This document shows positions 39,601 to 53,640 of a stretch of 64,000 nt of DNA, in pieces. Source of the stretch: Hippophae tibetana (lineage: Eukaryota; Streptophyta; Magnoliopsida; Rosales; Elaeagnaceae); assembly GCA_037013495.1 (NCBI GenBank), contig CM072809.1, positions 7,635,001-7,699,000 on the forward strand. The letters are read 5' to 3'. The notes beneath the pieces were generated by a model. That model was not told the origin of the DNA, did not search any database, and worked only from the letters and a program-made list of their open reading frames with translations. The first letter of the stretch is position 1. Each line of letters opens with the position of its first letter. The translations under genes were made by a program, and so were the position numbers.

Positions 39601-42600
39601 AAAATATTTTATATATTATTGACGTGGGGTGGGGGAGAGAGAGGAAGAAACAATTCATAATAATGAATTCACGTACATACTTCCAAGTAGACTAAACGAA
39701 AAGAATAATGAAGTGCAATTATAAGGGAAAGAATTTTATTTTTTTGTATTAAGAGTAAATTGGCTACAACTTTTATGGTGTACTTTCAATTTTATTACTT
39801 GTATTTTATAGGTAGTCGGAATACAACAATAAAGATAGGATGGAGGATTAGTGAAATTTATGAAGCCAAAAAAATGGTGATATATTGTATAACCTCGATG
39901 CTATATTAATAAATAAAAAAATCTCTCTCCTCAACAAGAGAAAATATAAGAAATATTTACCCATGCATCTTCTAACATTTTAATATTAATTTCTAACGAG
40001 GGATACATAGGAGGATATATATATCTTAAATAATCTAACAATCACCCTCCCAATATGTAATCTAGCGTTTTTCAATAATTTTAGATTACACAAGTTTCAA
40101 CCTTAAATAAGATTGTTTTGCTCAAACATGATCAAAAAGTACTGATGGGAGCGATAAATTAAAATAGTAAGAATATTTTACAAAGAAAAAGTTTCTCTCA
40201 TCTCTCTCTAAATCTTAGACGTTATTGCTGCTTATTTGGTCATCTTTATCTTTTACATTTTGTTTGTTAGAGGGAAAGCTAATCTCATGCGAGGGTCGGC
40301 TCTCTCAAAGTAAGTTTTTTTTTCATTTTTATTTTATTTTAATGAAATAAAGATGATGATGATGATGATTTGTTTTCATCTACTTCTAGATTTGGGAAGA
40401 AATTTCTTCACATACATTTTTTACCTTTATTGTTTACTTATAATCTTTTTTGTTTTGATATAATCTTAGGTATAAATATATTATTTTATCGTTGAAAATG
40501 ATTATATTTTGGAGTCTTGTAATGCAAAAATTCATTAAATGTTGTCAATATTATAATCTTAACAATTGAGAATGATACCCATGTTGTAATATATATTTAT
40601 ATCCATGCTAAATAATTAATATGTAATTATATCTTCAATTTTAATCGATCAATTCTTTATTTTACAAAAAGAAAAGTGATTAATTAATGATCTACAGTAG
40701 TTGATAAACTCATATATAATAAATTTAAATAATAAGAAAAGTTTTTTTTATATCCTTTTCCATTTAGATTTATTAATTAAATAGTGATTCGTCAGCCGAT
40801 TAAGAAGACAAGTTATAATTATAGAAACCAAAGGTGCTTTTAAAGTGCCGTTGAATATATTATGTATATGTGTAGTGCTGGTGCGTGTGAGAATTGACTG
40901 TTCCATAGATTTTTCAAAAGTGTTTTGCACGTGCATACTCCCTGAAAATGGATAGTTAAGAAACCTGAAAATCTTTTGTTTTTTAATGGTTTGATTTAGT
41001 TTCATCGATTTTTTATATAATGGCCGACATCAATCCTTTTATGTTGCTATCGCGCATACGGGTAAGCATACATTGTACACTATGCACAAACTAGAAAAAT
41101 GCACCTGGTAAGTGTATCATAAATTAAACGTATTTTATCCTTTACTTTAAATTAATATATTTTAATCAATTTATTATAATATTTATATACATTTTATTTA
41201 TTTAATTTAATTTTAATAATTCTTTATTTTTTTAAGATATTTTTCCTTTCAATCATCTATAATTATTTACTAGTAATGTAAAATTTGATTAAATTTAATT
41301 TTTTTTCAACAAAAAATGATCCAAAAAAACTAAAATTGATAAAAAAAATTACTAAAATATTTAATAATGTAATAATAAGATGACTAACATAAATTTAAAA
41401 ATATATATATAATTTATAAAAATATAATCAAAATATCATGATATGGTAATCACTGACCACCAAAGAATATGAAGTTTTAATTATATAATTTTTTTAATAA
41501 AATATTTTCATGTAATATTGAGTGAAATTCATGTGAGAATGAATCACACTTTTTATATAAATATTTCATCAATTTTTTTTTTTTTAATCTTCATTTATTT
41601 TTAGCACCATCCACTCATAATTTTATCTTTTTATTTTATTTTGCCTTTTTTATTATGAAACAATAAATATATAAAATAAAATTATAAAGAGAGATCTAAA
41701 TATTTTACCAATTTTCATTTTAAAAAAATTAATCTTTTGATATCCAAATTTGCATAAATTTTTAATAAAATTCACACATAATAAACAAATTAAATTAACC
41801 AATTTATAGTAGTGATCACATAACAACACACGCTATAAAATAACGGGATTTGAATACACATTATCTCAGTGTCCATAATGAGAATATAATATTGTTGTAT
41901 TACAAAACAATTGGTAAATATTTTGTTAAAAATTATTAGAAAAATAATTATCTAAAAATTAATATTATTAAGAGAACAACTAAATATATTTTATATATTC
42001 TATGCTCTCTTATAATTATTTAATCTATTCACTGTATACATATTAAACAGTTGTAACTCAATACTAGGCCTTTAATGTATACAATCTTGAGTTTTGATAT
42101 AATATTAAAAGTTATTTTAAAAACCAACGTTACTAAAAGTTATTTTATCAAGTTATCCATTCTTAAAAAGTAATTAGATAATGAGAGCGAGTATATTATG
42201 GAATGAGTTGTTTTAATGCATAATTTAATTAATAAGGTTTTTTTTGCATAAATTATGAAGGAAAATTACATAAAATTAATAATAATTTTAAAATTTAAAA
42301 TTTAAAATAATAAAAATTAATATCTTAATAATATTGAATGAAATTAAATTAAAAAATTAAAAAAATTAAATAATTAAATTTAAATTTAAATAATATATTA
42401 TGAAACGTTTGAATTTGATATTTTTTTAATAATAAAATAATAATATTTTTATATTTATAAATTTTAAGAAATATTATAAATACTATTTCTCAATTATTTT
42501 TAAAGCTAAAACCTTAAAGATGATCTAATTATGACTTAGTGGCTTGTCGATGGATAATTTTTTTAAATAATTATAATATTCGCAGACATGATATAAACTA

Positions 42601-44205
42601 TTATTTTAAACAATGATTCAGTATGCATGACTTTTTTTTAACTCTTTACGTATATTTTTCAATCCTAGTCTAAGTTTAGAGTTATTAAGTAAGTCTATAA
42701 TATTATATAAAAATAATAGTATGAGATAAACTTCGAATCCTCTTTTAAAAAGCCCACCCTAGATTCCACTCCTCCGCCACCTATTTTCCTTTTTCTTTCT
42801 TATATAATTTATTTTTCAACTTTTCTTGTATGTTTTAATTTTTCACAGAATTGTTTTTCTTCTTTTTTTTCAATTTTTTTTGTTCTTCGATTTATCTCTA
42901 TTTTTTATAAAAATATTTATTTTTCAATTTTTTTATAATATTTTATAAGTAAATTTTACGCATATGTCCAATTTTTTTAATGTTTTAAACTCATTTTTAT
43001 AGTGAGTTATCTACCATGTTTTAAATGATCAATATATATATTTATATATAATAAAAGTATGAACACGTGCTCATATTGTTTGTTAAATAGTGTATATATA
43101 AAAGTTTTTTCACACTCAAATCAATCATCTAAACATTTATTTCATTGAAATCAAAATATTAACATCAAAATTATCAAATTAATGATGTTCAAAATAAATA
43201 TAAACAAGTAATCAAATTAACATATATTTATTTGAACAAACACGTTTGAAAATATTCTTCACTTATTATCTTTCATATATTTATTATAATGAAATAAATT
43301 AATAACAACAAAATTAAATAAAGAGAGAGAGAGGAGTGTGAAGTTTAAGTTTAAGTAACGAGATTGGTAAAAAGGAAAATTTGATTTGGGGATAGTGGTG
43401 TTTTTTATATGAGAAGACTGTTTTTTTCCCCTCTTTTTTTCTAAACGAGATATTATAACCGATTTTCAATTGAGCAATTAAGATTAATTTATTGTTAATA
43501 TCTTAAATAATACATTTTGTAATTTAGTTATCAATTTTTTTATATTTAATCTTAAAAAATTGATAGTATAAAATATGATAGAATTTATATGTAATAATTT
43601 AATATATTTTCTATTAATTAATTTTTTACATAATTATTTTATTATTATATATTTCAAGTTATATATTATTATTATTTTTACTGATGGTATACTCTAATAA
43701 GTTATATTCTATGACTTTATGTAATAATAGCGACAGGATGAGAAAACAAATCTTGAGGAAAGGAGACGGTGACACATGGCAAGCGAGGAAAAGAGGCAGA
43801 GCACCCTCTATAGTCTAAACTAGTTATAGTTGAATTATTTGAAACAAATGAATGGCATTGGGTTATGGGCCGGTGCTGATATTGGATTTTCTACAAAATA
43901 CTTTTGTCTGATCTTCATTACATTGTTTCCTTCCAAATACAGCCGGCTGTACCTTTCCTGCTACATACCATTACGATAATAACTATAATAACTTTGCAGT
44001 TTTACATATATTTTAATACATGTAGCACGGTTTTTACTATTTAATTACATTTTTTATTTTTTATTGATATTAATATATTATTTTAAATATTGATAATTTA
44101 ATACATAATAAATATATTAAAAATAAATAAAATTTAATTTAATTATTAAAATATTATATATATTTAATATTATAAGTGTTTATATTTATATATATTTAAT
44201 GTTTC
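36621..44205. other. Long AT-rich intergenic region
   Basis: No supported gene across 7.6 kb. Small open frames (36934-37227, 37487-37699, 38922-39164, 40748-41005) have no family similarity that I recognise. A balanced patch lies at 37260-37400 and contains GGCGCCAAA, an E2F-like site. Another lies at 40190-40320, and another at 43730-43970. A short (GAT)n run occurs at about 40352-40370. Confidence 0.45.
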
Positions 44206-44210
44206 CTCGA

Positions 44211-44346
44211 TGCCTACTAGACCCTTCCTACTAGACCAAGGATCGTGCTTTAAGAAATACTAGTGTATGCATAAAATGTCAATCCCAATCCTTGCCTACT
44301 AGACCCTTACTAGACCAAGGGTCGTGCTTTAGGGAATACTATGCAC
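44211..44346. repeat. Direct duplication, about 55-60 bp, two copies
   Basis: TGCCTACTAGACCCT...ACTAGACCAAGG followed by TCGTGCTTTA and AATACTA occurs at 44211-44271 and 44292-44346. The copies are about 20 bases apart and differ by short indels. Confidence 0.85.
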
Positions 44347-44349
44347 CCA

Positions 44350-45507
44350 CTTTGCCTTCCCCATTAAGTATTCTTTTTATGTCTTCTATAGATGATACAA
44401 TGAGCAATACTCCGTTACTTACTCTCTTTTAAACTTGACACTTTATATTTATGATACTTATTATTCAGTTTGTAGCAGTTTCACCCTCTCTAATTGCTAT
44501 TAATCACAAAAATATCATTAAATTATGTGACAAACTTGAAGATACCAGATAAAAATGGATTAATTTAATATGTTATTCTTGAATCAAATACTATAAATTC
44601 TATTATTATAAAAAATTAATACATTTAATCATATAATTATTTAAAATAAAAAACTTTAGTAATAAGATTAGTATGCATTTTTTTTACATTAAAATATTTT
44701 ATTTTCATAAATTAAGATATTAAATTTAACCATCATAAATAATATGTCCAAATTAACATATTTCATATAATAATAGTACCCTTATAACATTTATCTTCTT
44801 CTATTGTTTTTCTTTCTTTCTTTCTTTTTTAATCTCATTTTACTCATTTTACAAAACTGCTAATTACCATGAAATTTTTTAACTTTTTCAATTTTGGATC
44901 TATATTGTATTTTTATATTTTAAATGTTTAAATTCTATTTTTCTGAAAAATGTATACTTTTTCCCAAAATCTAATTTTCCTTTTACCTCTTTGCTAATCT
45001 AGGTAAAATTATCTTATTTGCCTATAAACATTATATATGAACTTCGTTTCTCTACATGTTTAATGTAAATTTATTTGAAAAAAAATTACAAAATTAACAC
45101 TATTAAAATTTATATTAATAAACATAATATCATTTAATATTAATTTATACACCTCTTAATTTAAAATAAAAATATTATTTTTGTTATTAGAAATTTAAGT
45201 GATGATATTTTAGGTAATTTACTAACCTATTTTGTTGTTGCAGCTTTGTTCTAGGATGGAGTTCTAAGTCATATATGGTTGTTTCTTCATTTATACCTTA
45301 AAATAGGCCATTAAGTGATTAGTATAACATAATAATTAAGCAATGACATTAACGAAAAAGGTACTCAGGTTCAAAGTTAAAACATCAACATCTCGATGGA
45401 CATTTTGATTGAAAAGTATTTACATATGTTTACTATCTCTAACCATCAAATTAACAAAAAAGAATGAAAATAATCCGGCAGCATACAGTCAAATTAGAAT
45501 TGAACCA

Positions 45508-45538
<31 letters not shown>

Positions 45539-46681
45539 GTCAAATTAGAGTCTGAAAAGAGACCATGTAACCTCAAGCTCTTTGACTAAGTTTGCAGCTT
45601 TGTAGCATGGCTGTTGTGTGTTTCTACTTTTTGTTGTCCTACAACTTAAGGCGGGCCCGGACCAATGTTATAATACTTTTATTAATTATCTTGTATAATT
45701 TTTTTAATCAATTTTTTTTTATTAGACAGTTATATAAACAAAATTAATTTTTTTAAAAAATAATTTTATTACTTTGACAGTTATATCTAAGACTCTAACT
45801 CAAACATTTTAAATGTTTATGTTACATGACATAGAGATAAAACAAATAAATAAATAATGGTATAAATGTTGTAATTTATTTGATGAAAAAGTATACATTA
45901 TAAATTTAAGATAAATTTAAAATAATATTATTAATAAACATAATCAATTTCATATATAACTACATTTAATAAGAAAATATCATCTAAATTATGATGATTA
46001 TATATAATCATTTTCTTATTTGATACTTTAAAGAACATCAAAGTCCCTAGCTTATATTGCCGATAATTGTTAAGGTGATAATATTATCACAAATATTTTA
46101 TTATTTATATAATAAAAATATCTTAATATATTTTATTAATTATATTTATTATCATTAATAAATTATAAAATAGAATTTTGACAATCGTCACCAAATTTTT
46201 AATGTTCAACTCTAAATTAATCAAATTATTGTGTAATTTACTTATAAACTTATATTTTATTTAAAATATGAAATTTTGACACTTTACATATTTACAACAA
46301 TTTATATAGCTTTATAACCAATTTTTTTTGAAAAACCATAAACATTTACTTGTTTTAAACATACAAAAAAGTGTGTACCAATATGTGTAAAATCCGAATT
46401 TTACTTAAAAAATAAACATATAAGGAATTCCTCACAATTGTAATTTATAATGGGTTGTTGGAATAATTGAAATGCTAATTGAACCTCCAACTGAATTGAG
46501 GCCATTCCATTATCTATATAGCAAAGATATATGGCCCATCTTACCATTATTATTATTATTATTATTATTATTTATAATAATATAAGTCTTATTACTCTAA
46601 TTAAGCACTCAAAATTATCTAAATAACTAGAATTAATTAATTTTTATTTGAAAATTATTAATGTAATAACTAACAATTTCC

Positions 46682-46713
<32 letters not shown>

Positions 46714-48236
46714 GCATATAACAATCCATAAAGTGTATCAATCACAAACATGCTGACAACAACATGCCTAGAAGCCTAATTAAATTAACATTTCTTTTCA
46801 GTAGCCTGCATCATATTAAATTTATACAATGACAAGTGTTAAATTAGTGTTCTGAATAATATTTTGATCGATGACAATGAGAAGTGGACGTAGGAGTAGA
46901 AGACAGTGTTAACAATTTCTGTTTTAAAAGGAAAGTAGGGGTCAGAGACTCTCAGGTTAACAGTTAGCATCGGTACATCACTAGGCAGTAGGCACATAAT
47001 TTGAATATCATAGTGTAAGAAAGGGGAAGGAAAAGATAATACAGTTTCGCAATGAAAAATCGCGGGAAATATCGGAAAAAGATATAAAAAGATGATGATT
47101 AATTATGTTTTTTTTTTAATGTGTAATGAATAATAAAAATTATTGTATATATCACAATATTATAACATAATATATATATTGATTAAATTGTTAAAAAAAT
47201 TGATAAATTATAACGTAAATATTATTATCGTTAAATTATTGTTTAAATAATTTTTAAACTAAGATATCTTAAAAATTATAAATATTATCGATAAAATATC
47301 AAAAATATCTACAATTTATTTACTTGGTAATAGCATGTTTGATGTTTAATAATTATTGAGTTCAATATGTTTTGTTTTATAATGTTTATAATGTTATAAA
47401 ATATAGAATGCATGGAAAAGTAAGATTTATTATATCTATTTTAATTATTATTACTTTTAAAAATAAATAGTTAATAAAATTTATTTTTAAATTATCGAGA
47501 TTTATCTATTTATAATAATTAATATAATTGTATAGTTTATTTAATTATTTAAAATCTTTTAATTACTTATTTTACAATATTTAAAATATATATATATATA
47601 TATATTAATTGGTCAAATTTTGCATTAATTTAAAAATATAAGTATCAAATAAAAAATTAGTTTAGAAAATAAATAATTGTTTTTTTAATATATTTTATAA
47701 AAAAATTTAATAGATTTTTCATAAATTTTATGATTTTTTTCAAAATTTTAATCGATAATGATAATATCTTCAATATTTTCGTAAAAATCATATCTAGATA
47801 TCTTAATATATTTTAAACTTTTGATAAAACTTCTAAATAATGGTTATTATTTAAAAAGAAAATAAAAAGAAAAAACTTTAAAATATATAATATAAAAATA
47901 ACACTAATTTATATACTTTTATTATTAAAAAATTCAATTATTATTTCACATTGAATCGTAATTGAATTTAATAACTTTCAAATTAAATTAAGTAATTTAT
48001 ACATGTTTTATATTTAATATCGTTTAACTAATTTTTTTATTTTTTATTTTTTTAAAGTGAAATGAAGTTTCTTTGAAAAGCATGAACCAATCGAGTACAG
48101 CAATAAAGCAAACCTAGCTGGAAGATAACACCTACAAAACATTACAAATAATATACACTTAAGGTGACGGGTGTCATGACAAGGAGTCAAAAATTAATAT
48201 TGCTAATTCATAATATTAGTGATGAAACTTTTGAAA
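44350..48236. other. AT-rich intergenic region
   Basis: No gene recognised. Contains (TA)n at 45510-45533, flanked on both sides by ACAGTCAAATTAGA, plus (TTA)n at 46546-46571 and (TA)n at about 46682-46700 and 47587-47606. Confidence 0.5.
45510..45533. repeat. (TA)n microsatellite with repeated flanks
   Basis: Twelve TA units. ACAGTCAAATTAGA is present both about 20 bases before and immediately after the run. Confidence 0.85.
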
Positions 48237-48985
48237 TCAAACCAACCCAACTCGTATTCCAGCATGAATGCATATTAAGGTGATGGGTTTAATTAAAAAG
48301 ACAATAGACAACCTATCAGAACATGAGGAAAAGCCAAAAAAAATTGCAAGAAAACAAAAACACACGAATTTGTAAGTTAAAATTATCAACCATGACACCA
48401 ACTTCAGCTTCCAAGCAACAACAATAATAGCAAAAGCATATAACTCATTATTGAAACAAGCAGGGAAAGGGTTATTAAAAGAGGAAGCATTCCCACCATT
48501 GACCTCAACATTCTCAGTGTCTTTTAGGCTTTCCCCAATCTGACAACAATTACAAAGAGTCATCACCATTTCTTCCCTTTTTACCTTTTCCACCATTACC
48601 ATTTTTAATATTAACCTGTTGCTTTCTTTTGTTTGGAAATGGGAAGGAAAATACCAAATTAGGAGAAATATTTTCTGAGTCCATTAATTTCTTGCTAAAA
48701 ACATCATACAGACCCATATCAGTTTTGGCAACTAGAGATGCCACCTCAAATTGACAGCAATTCAATATTAGAGCCCAAAAAATTGAAATCTACATATGGT
48801 GGGCTTTCTGAAGTATTCAGGCCCATAATTGAAACATGTATCCCTTCGTTGACTATTTTGTTTTCTGTTCTGTCCACGTCATCATCCTCTACCACATAAT
48901 ATTCTAGTACTGTAACATCCTTCGTTCCCACCAAGTTAGTGGCGACTGAAGCTGCGGGGAGTAACTTCCTGGGGCTACACGGGAT
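48237..48985 (-). pseudogene. Unrecognised coding-like fragment with frameshifts
   Basis: Three overlapping minus-strand frames (from about 48985 to 48749, 48765 to 48550, and 48602 to 48237) read like parts of one protein broken by frameshifts. The first contains VGTKDVTVLEYYVVEDDDVD, the second FSFPFPNKRKQQVNIKNG then GGKGKKGRNG, and the third is rich in hydrophobic residues. Composition and GC are higher than the surroundings. The basic, Gly/Lys-rich linker and lack of introns would suit the end of ORF1 in a plant LINE, but I do not see a zinc knuckle, endonuclease or reverse transcriptase motif, so no family is assigned. Confidence 0.3.
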
Positions 48986-49369
48986 TCAATTTTTTTAAAA
49001 AAATTACTTATGTATATTTTTAAATTTTTAATAAATATATTTTATTAGAAGCAATATATATAGTGTAATTCTTTTCTTTATTTCTTGATATATCATTATA
49101 TGTATCATTAATATTTAAAAAATATGTTATCAAAAGTGATACTAATTGGGTGTGAAGTGGTTAAAAATATACAAATATAGACGTGTTACACAAACATCAG
49201 CTATATTACGGTGGCAGAGGATGCTTATTCATAGTTTCTTTACTTTTGGCTTGATGCAGAATGAGAATGACTACCTCTATGCTAAAATGTAAATATTTTT
49301 TAATATAATGTTTATAATTAATTTATTAGAATTATTCATTAAAATATTTGATTTCTAAATTTTTCTATT

Positions 49370-49970
49370 ATTTTCTCTTATTAAAATGTCTAGTTATTTT
49401 CTTAGAAAATTCTAGAGTAAGTGTCTAGAACTTGTGTTGATTAGACTTTAATATAATGGATTTTTAATTACACCATTAAAATAAGCATATTTCAAGTCTA
49501 ATATTATTTATGCTAAATCAACTTTATTTATAACTCCTCATTTGAACTTGATTTTTCATTCTAAGCAAGTCTTTTAATTTGATAAAGTCTCCATGATTAA
49601 GTAGCTTGGTAAAAATATAAGCAACTTGATATCGAGACTTTACATATTGCACTTGCACATCATTTCTTATTTCTTATAATGCACTCATTTATGTAATAAT
49701 AACAAGTATTAATGTATTTGCTTCAAACATTGAATAATGAATTCTTAGTCAACTTTATAGCCAACTTGTTGTAAACATAAATCTTAATTGGCTCTTCCCA
49801 ACTCTTTCAACAAATTTCTAATTGAAATTGCGTAACAAATACATGATGTTGTAACTACGTACTCAGTTTCACAAGTTGAGAGAATGACTATTGGTTACTT
49901 CTTTGACATCCATTTGAATGCAGTATCTCACATGAAAAACACAATACTAATAGTACTTTTTCAATCATCA
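49370..49970 (-). pseudogene. Copia RNase H end plus possible 3' LTR fragment
   Basis: Read on the minus strand across frameshifts, the segment recalls the C-terminal RNase H of copia elements: LSTCETEYV-like residues near 49860, RNLLKEL near 49800, LAIKLTKN near 49745, and DFIKLKDLL-like residues near 49570. After the expected end of pol (about 49540) comes sequence with AAAGTCTAATCAACACAAG and CTAGACACTTACTCTAGAA on the minus strand, a plausible LTR start. Protease, integrase and most of the reverse transcriptase are missing. Family membership is by motif order only. Confidence 0.55.
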
Positions 49971-50141
49971 ACTTCTTTGGTTCTCGTAACTGTATTTTAT
50001 AAAGTTATTTTAATATATTTTATTAATTATAATTGTTATTTTTTGATATTTTTAGTTAATTTTAAATGAAATAAATTAATATTTACTGTTTATTTTTAAC
50101 GAATATATTTTTAAGAAAATTAAATAATTTGAATATAATAG

Positions 50142-50339
50142 TACTTAATTGCAAATTTATGTCTAAAAATATAATTGAACATAAAAGAGTGTTTAATTGC
50201 AATTAATAAAATTCTAAAATATAATTTAAATTAAAATCGAGTTTAATTGTAATTAACAAAAGTTAAAAAGTTAATTTAAATTAGAAAATTGTTTAATTGT
50301 AATAGAAGAAAATTTAAAAATTTATTTGAATTAAATTGG
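50142..50339. repeat. 50-bp tandem array, about four copies
   Basis: Units start at 50142, 50192, 50242 and 50292. Each begins TTTAATTG(C/T)AAT or a close variant and ends in a purine-rich AAAT(C/T)GAG or AAAATTG stretch. Spacing is exactly 50 between copies 2, 3 and 4. Confidence 0.85.
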
Positions 50340-50369
50340 ATGGCTAAAATTCAATTAAGGAAATTTATT

Positions 50370-50870
50370 TCCTGCGCAAGAAAAGGAGGCCATGTGCGAC
50401 ACCAATCGTTCGATCAAGAAATCAACGGATAGTATGAGGCACGTGGATTGCAAATGCGACAAAAGAGAGTGGGCGCGGTTTTCTATTTCACGCGGCTCGA
50501 TGCATCGTGTACGACCTCCTTACCGTCCAGGCCGACGTGCACGGTAGGACCCAATGTGTCTCGCTGGCGTTGATCCTGTGTGGCGCAACCATATGCAATC
50601 TCTTCCTCTAACATTTAGAGTGTGCCACATGTCCTACCATTCCTTGAAGCCAATCATGTGCTAACACGTGTCACATTTTGGTGAACGCAAAAAACACAAA
50701 ATCACGCACGCGTTTCCAGCAACTGTCCCCCCACATATCTCGGTGCCATTATCCCCTGCGCTGCGTCCCTTGTGAATCCGTTCCTTGCACCAATTAAAGG
50801 TTGTCACGTGTCCCACTATATCTTACAATGAATTAGATCGCAACACGTGGCAGCATGTATTGGAAATGAA
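50370..50870. promoter_or_regulatory. GC-rich island with four perfect G-boxes
   Basis: Within about 500 bases of clearly higher GC, CACGTG occurs at 50440-50445, 50665-50670, 50815-50820 and 50844-50849. Two of them are in the ACACGTGTC/TCACGTGTC context typical of ABRE-like sites. No long open frame is present. It follows directly on the 50-bp tandem array. It could be the regulatory part of an LTR or a distal promoter; no adjacent gene is recognised. Confidence 0.45.
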
Positions 50871-53640
50871 ATCATAAATAAGAGATTATTATGATAGTTT
50901 GAGAAGTTTTGTTTTAGATTCGTTTTTGGGGTTGGATTGTGAAACACACAGAAATCATTTTTAATTTCTGTTGTGTTTTATGTGTGTCAAATATTTAATA
51001 GGAGATGAAGTTTTAATTTTTTTAGTATTCTATAACTTATATTCCTTAACTGTTGTAATTTTAATTTTTATATATTAGATTTTAGATTTTGATATGTATA
51101 CTTTGTTTTTATTTTTAACATTATAATTAATTATTTATTTAATATATTTATATATAAAGTTTATTGTATTTTACCTTTTATTTACTTATATAATTTTCAC
51201 ATAAAGTTTCAATAAAATATTTACTTAAAAGCTCTAAGTTTTGTATTATAATACAACATAAAAAAATTAATCTTTTAACCTTCTAAATTTTTTTCTTGCT
51301 CTACCACTTCTTCAAGCTAATTTTTTTTTATCATTGACCAACATCATTGAAGAAAAAAATCTATTATGAAAATTATAAATATATTATCTAACTTTTTATT
51401 TAAAAAAATATAATATCAAAGTATCATATATAAGTCTTACAAAAATATTACTTATATAGCTTACATAATATTTTTGTAACATTTTAGTGTTACAAATATA
51501 ACATCAATATATCATACATTATATTGTCATAATATTTTTATAATATTTATAATAATTAAATAATATATTTATAAGTAATAAATAAACTTTTATAATACAT
51601 AAATAATATATTTATTAATTTATTCTTTTATCTTATCTTACAGTCATATATATAGCTACTTATCCATAATATTATATTTTAAAAACTTTTAAATCCATAT
51701 ATTTATTTTAATTAAAAATAATTAATTTTATAAATAAATGTATAAAAAAATTATGAAATTATAAGAAAAGGATGTCAGGGGAAAAGATAGGACGCCCGTA
51801 AAACCAATTTTCCAGTCAATTAAGACCCATGAAAAAATCGCATTCATTCACTCAAAATAAGTATCCATACGTCAATTGATTATAGTTGCTCCTCCTATAG
51901 CATAATAAATCTCTCCACGTGAGAATTGATGTCCGCTTTGGCCACTGATAGGACAGCTCTTGTTTTTTTTTGTTGTTGTGGAAATTGAGAAATATTTTAT
52001 TAATATTACGATTTTAAAATTAAGAGATATTTTATTAAGAAGCTAAGACGCTCCCAAGTTGACGAAGAGTGTAAAGGACAGCTCGTATTTACTACAGAGC
52101 CACGTTTTTGAAGCATTGTAGTCATCAATTAATATTCCTTCTTTACTTGCACTTTTGAGAAGAATTTCTGAAATAGAAAAATTTGATTAGTATAAAATTT
52201 TAGTTTTGATATATAAAAAAATAATAATAATAAATGAAATGAAATGAAAGGTTGGTATTCAATTTGATTAGTTTAGGTTCAAATTAATTTCATAATATCA
52301 CTGTTTAATACAAAATTATTAAATTAAAATAACACTTAAATTTTGATTGTTTTGCGGTAACATAAAAAAAAAGAAGGATTTGGAAACAAAAATATTACGC
52401 AGTCAAATAAATCTTCATACAGTTACACTATTATTACTCATCCTTTTGACTTCCATTCATTATAACATATATAAATCAACTAGTTTCCACATATATATAT
52501 GCTAGTGTTCGCTAGCTCTTCTAAAAGCCACCCAAAAACCAAAATATGCAAAATTAATACAAGAAAAACAAATCTTTCAACTTCATAAGTTCTTAAACTT
52601 AATGATTAATTAGCCAATATTAATAGTCTTCGGCTTGTAGCTTCCAACTTCACTGATAGCATCACGATTTCAGCAACTCCAATTACAAAAGCTATATATA
52701 TTAGGAGGTGTGTACAAGGTGAGTTTGTTTGGTTATTTGCAAATAAGGGAATAAACATCATGCAAAAATTTGCTAAAATATATTTATTTTAAAGAAAATT
52801 TAAAATAATAAATATGTATGAATATAGTAAAATTAAAATATATTTATGTTAGATATAAAAATCACTTATATATATTACTTCTTTAGATTATTATTGAAAA
52901 ATCAAATGGATATAATCAATTCGAATTTAATTTCAAAAAATTATTTATAATAAATTTTTTATTTTATTTCAAAATATTTATTAATGATTCAAATTTATAT
53001 TTATATAATCTTAAATTATAAATATATATTTTTTATACATACAACTTAAATTTTAAAAACTTTTAAAATGGATTAAAGATTATCAAAATCTTATTTGAAT
53101 AAATTCTTAAATATCTTGAACAATGAGTATTGTAAAAATCTCTCTTATTCTTTTTTCGCTGCCTTCTATCTAAAATAAAATCATATCGTAAGTTTTTCCC
53201 ATAGCCACCTACCCAGCAGCTTCCATATTCCTCATCCCCTCATTCCCCCTAATCATCTCCAACTCCTCATCCCGGCTACCCATCTCCTAATCCCCCATCA
53301 TATCAAACATATTAAATATAATCGTATAAAATTACATTCTAATTAGTAAAATAATTTATATTTTAAACATTACGTAATTTATATTAATTAGCTTTCTTAT
53401 TTATGTAAGAAATATATATATAAATTTTGAAATTCAAAATTCAAAAAATTTAAATTAAGTGTCGAATATGATTTAAATCTATATTTTTATACAATATTTT
53501 AACAAAAAATAGATAATTGTACTAAAATTATATAATTAATGATTTTATACTATATAACAAACACACAATGGATTCATTTATAGTCAGATATCAACATTTT
53601 TCTTTCAAAAAATTACCAAATAGATTGAACTTATACAAAT
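50871..53640. other. AT-rich intergenic region
   Basis: No gene recognised. A more balanced patch at 51770-52140 and a pyrimidine-rich patch at 53200-53300 show no coding motif. Confidence 0.5.
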
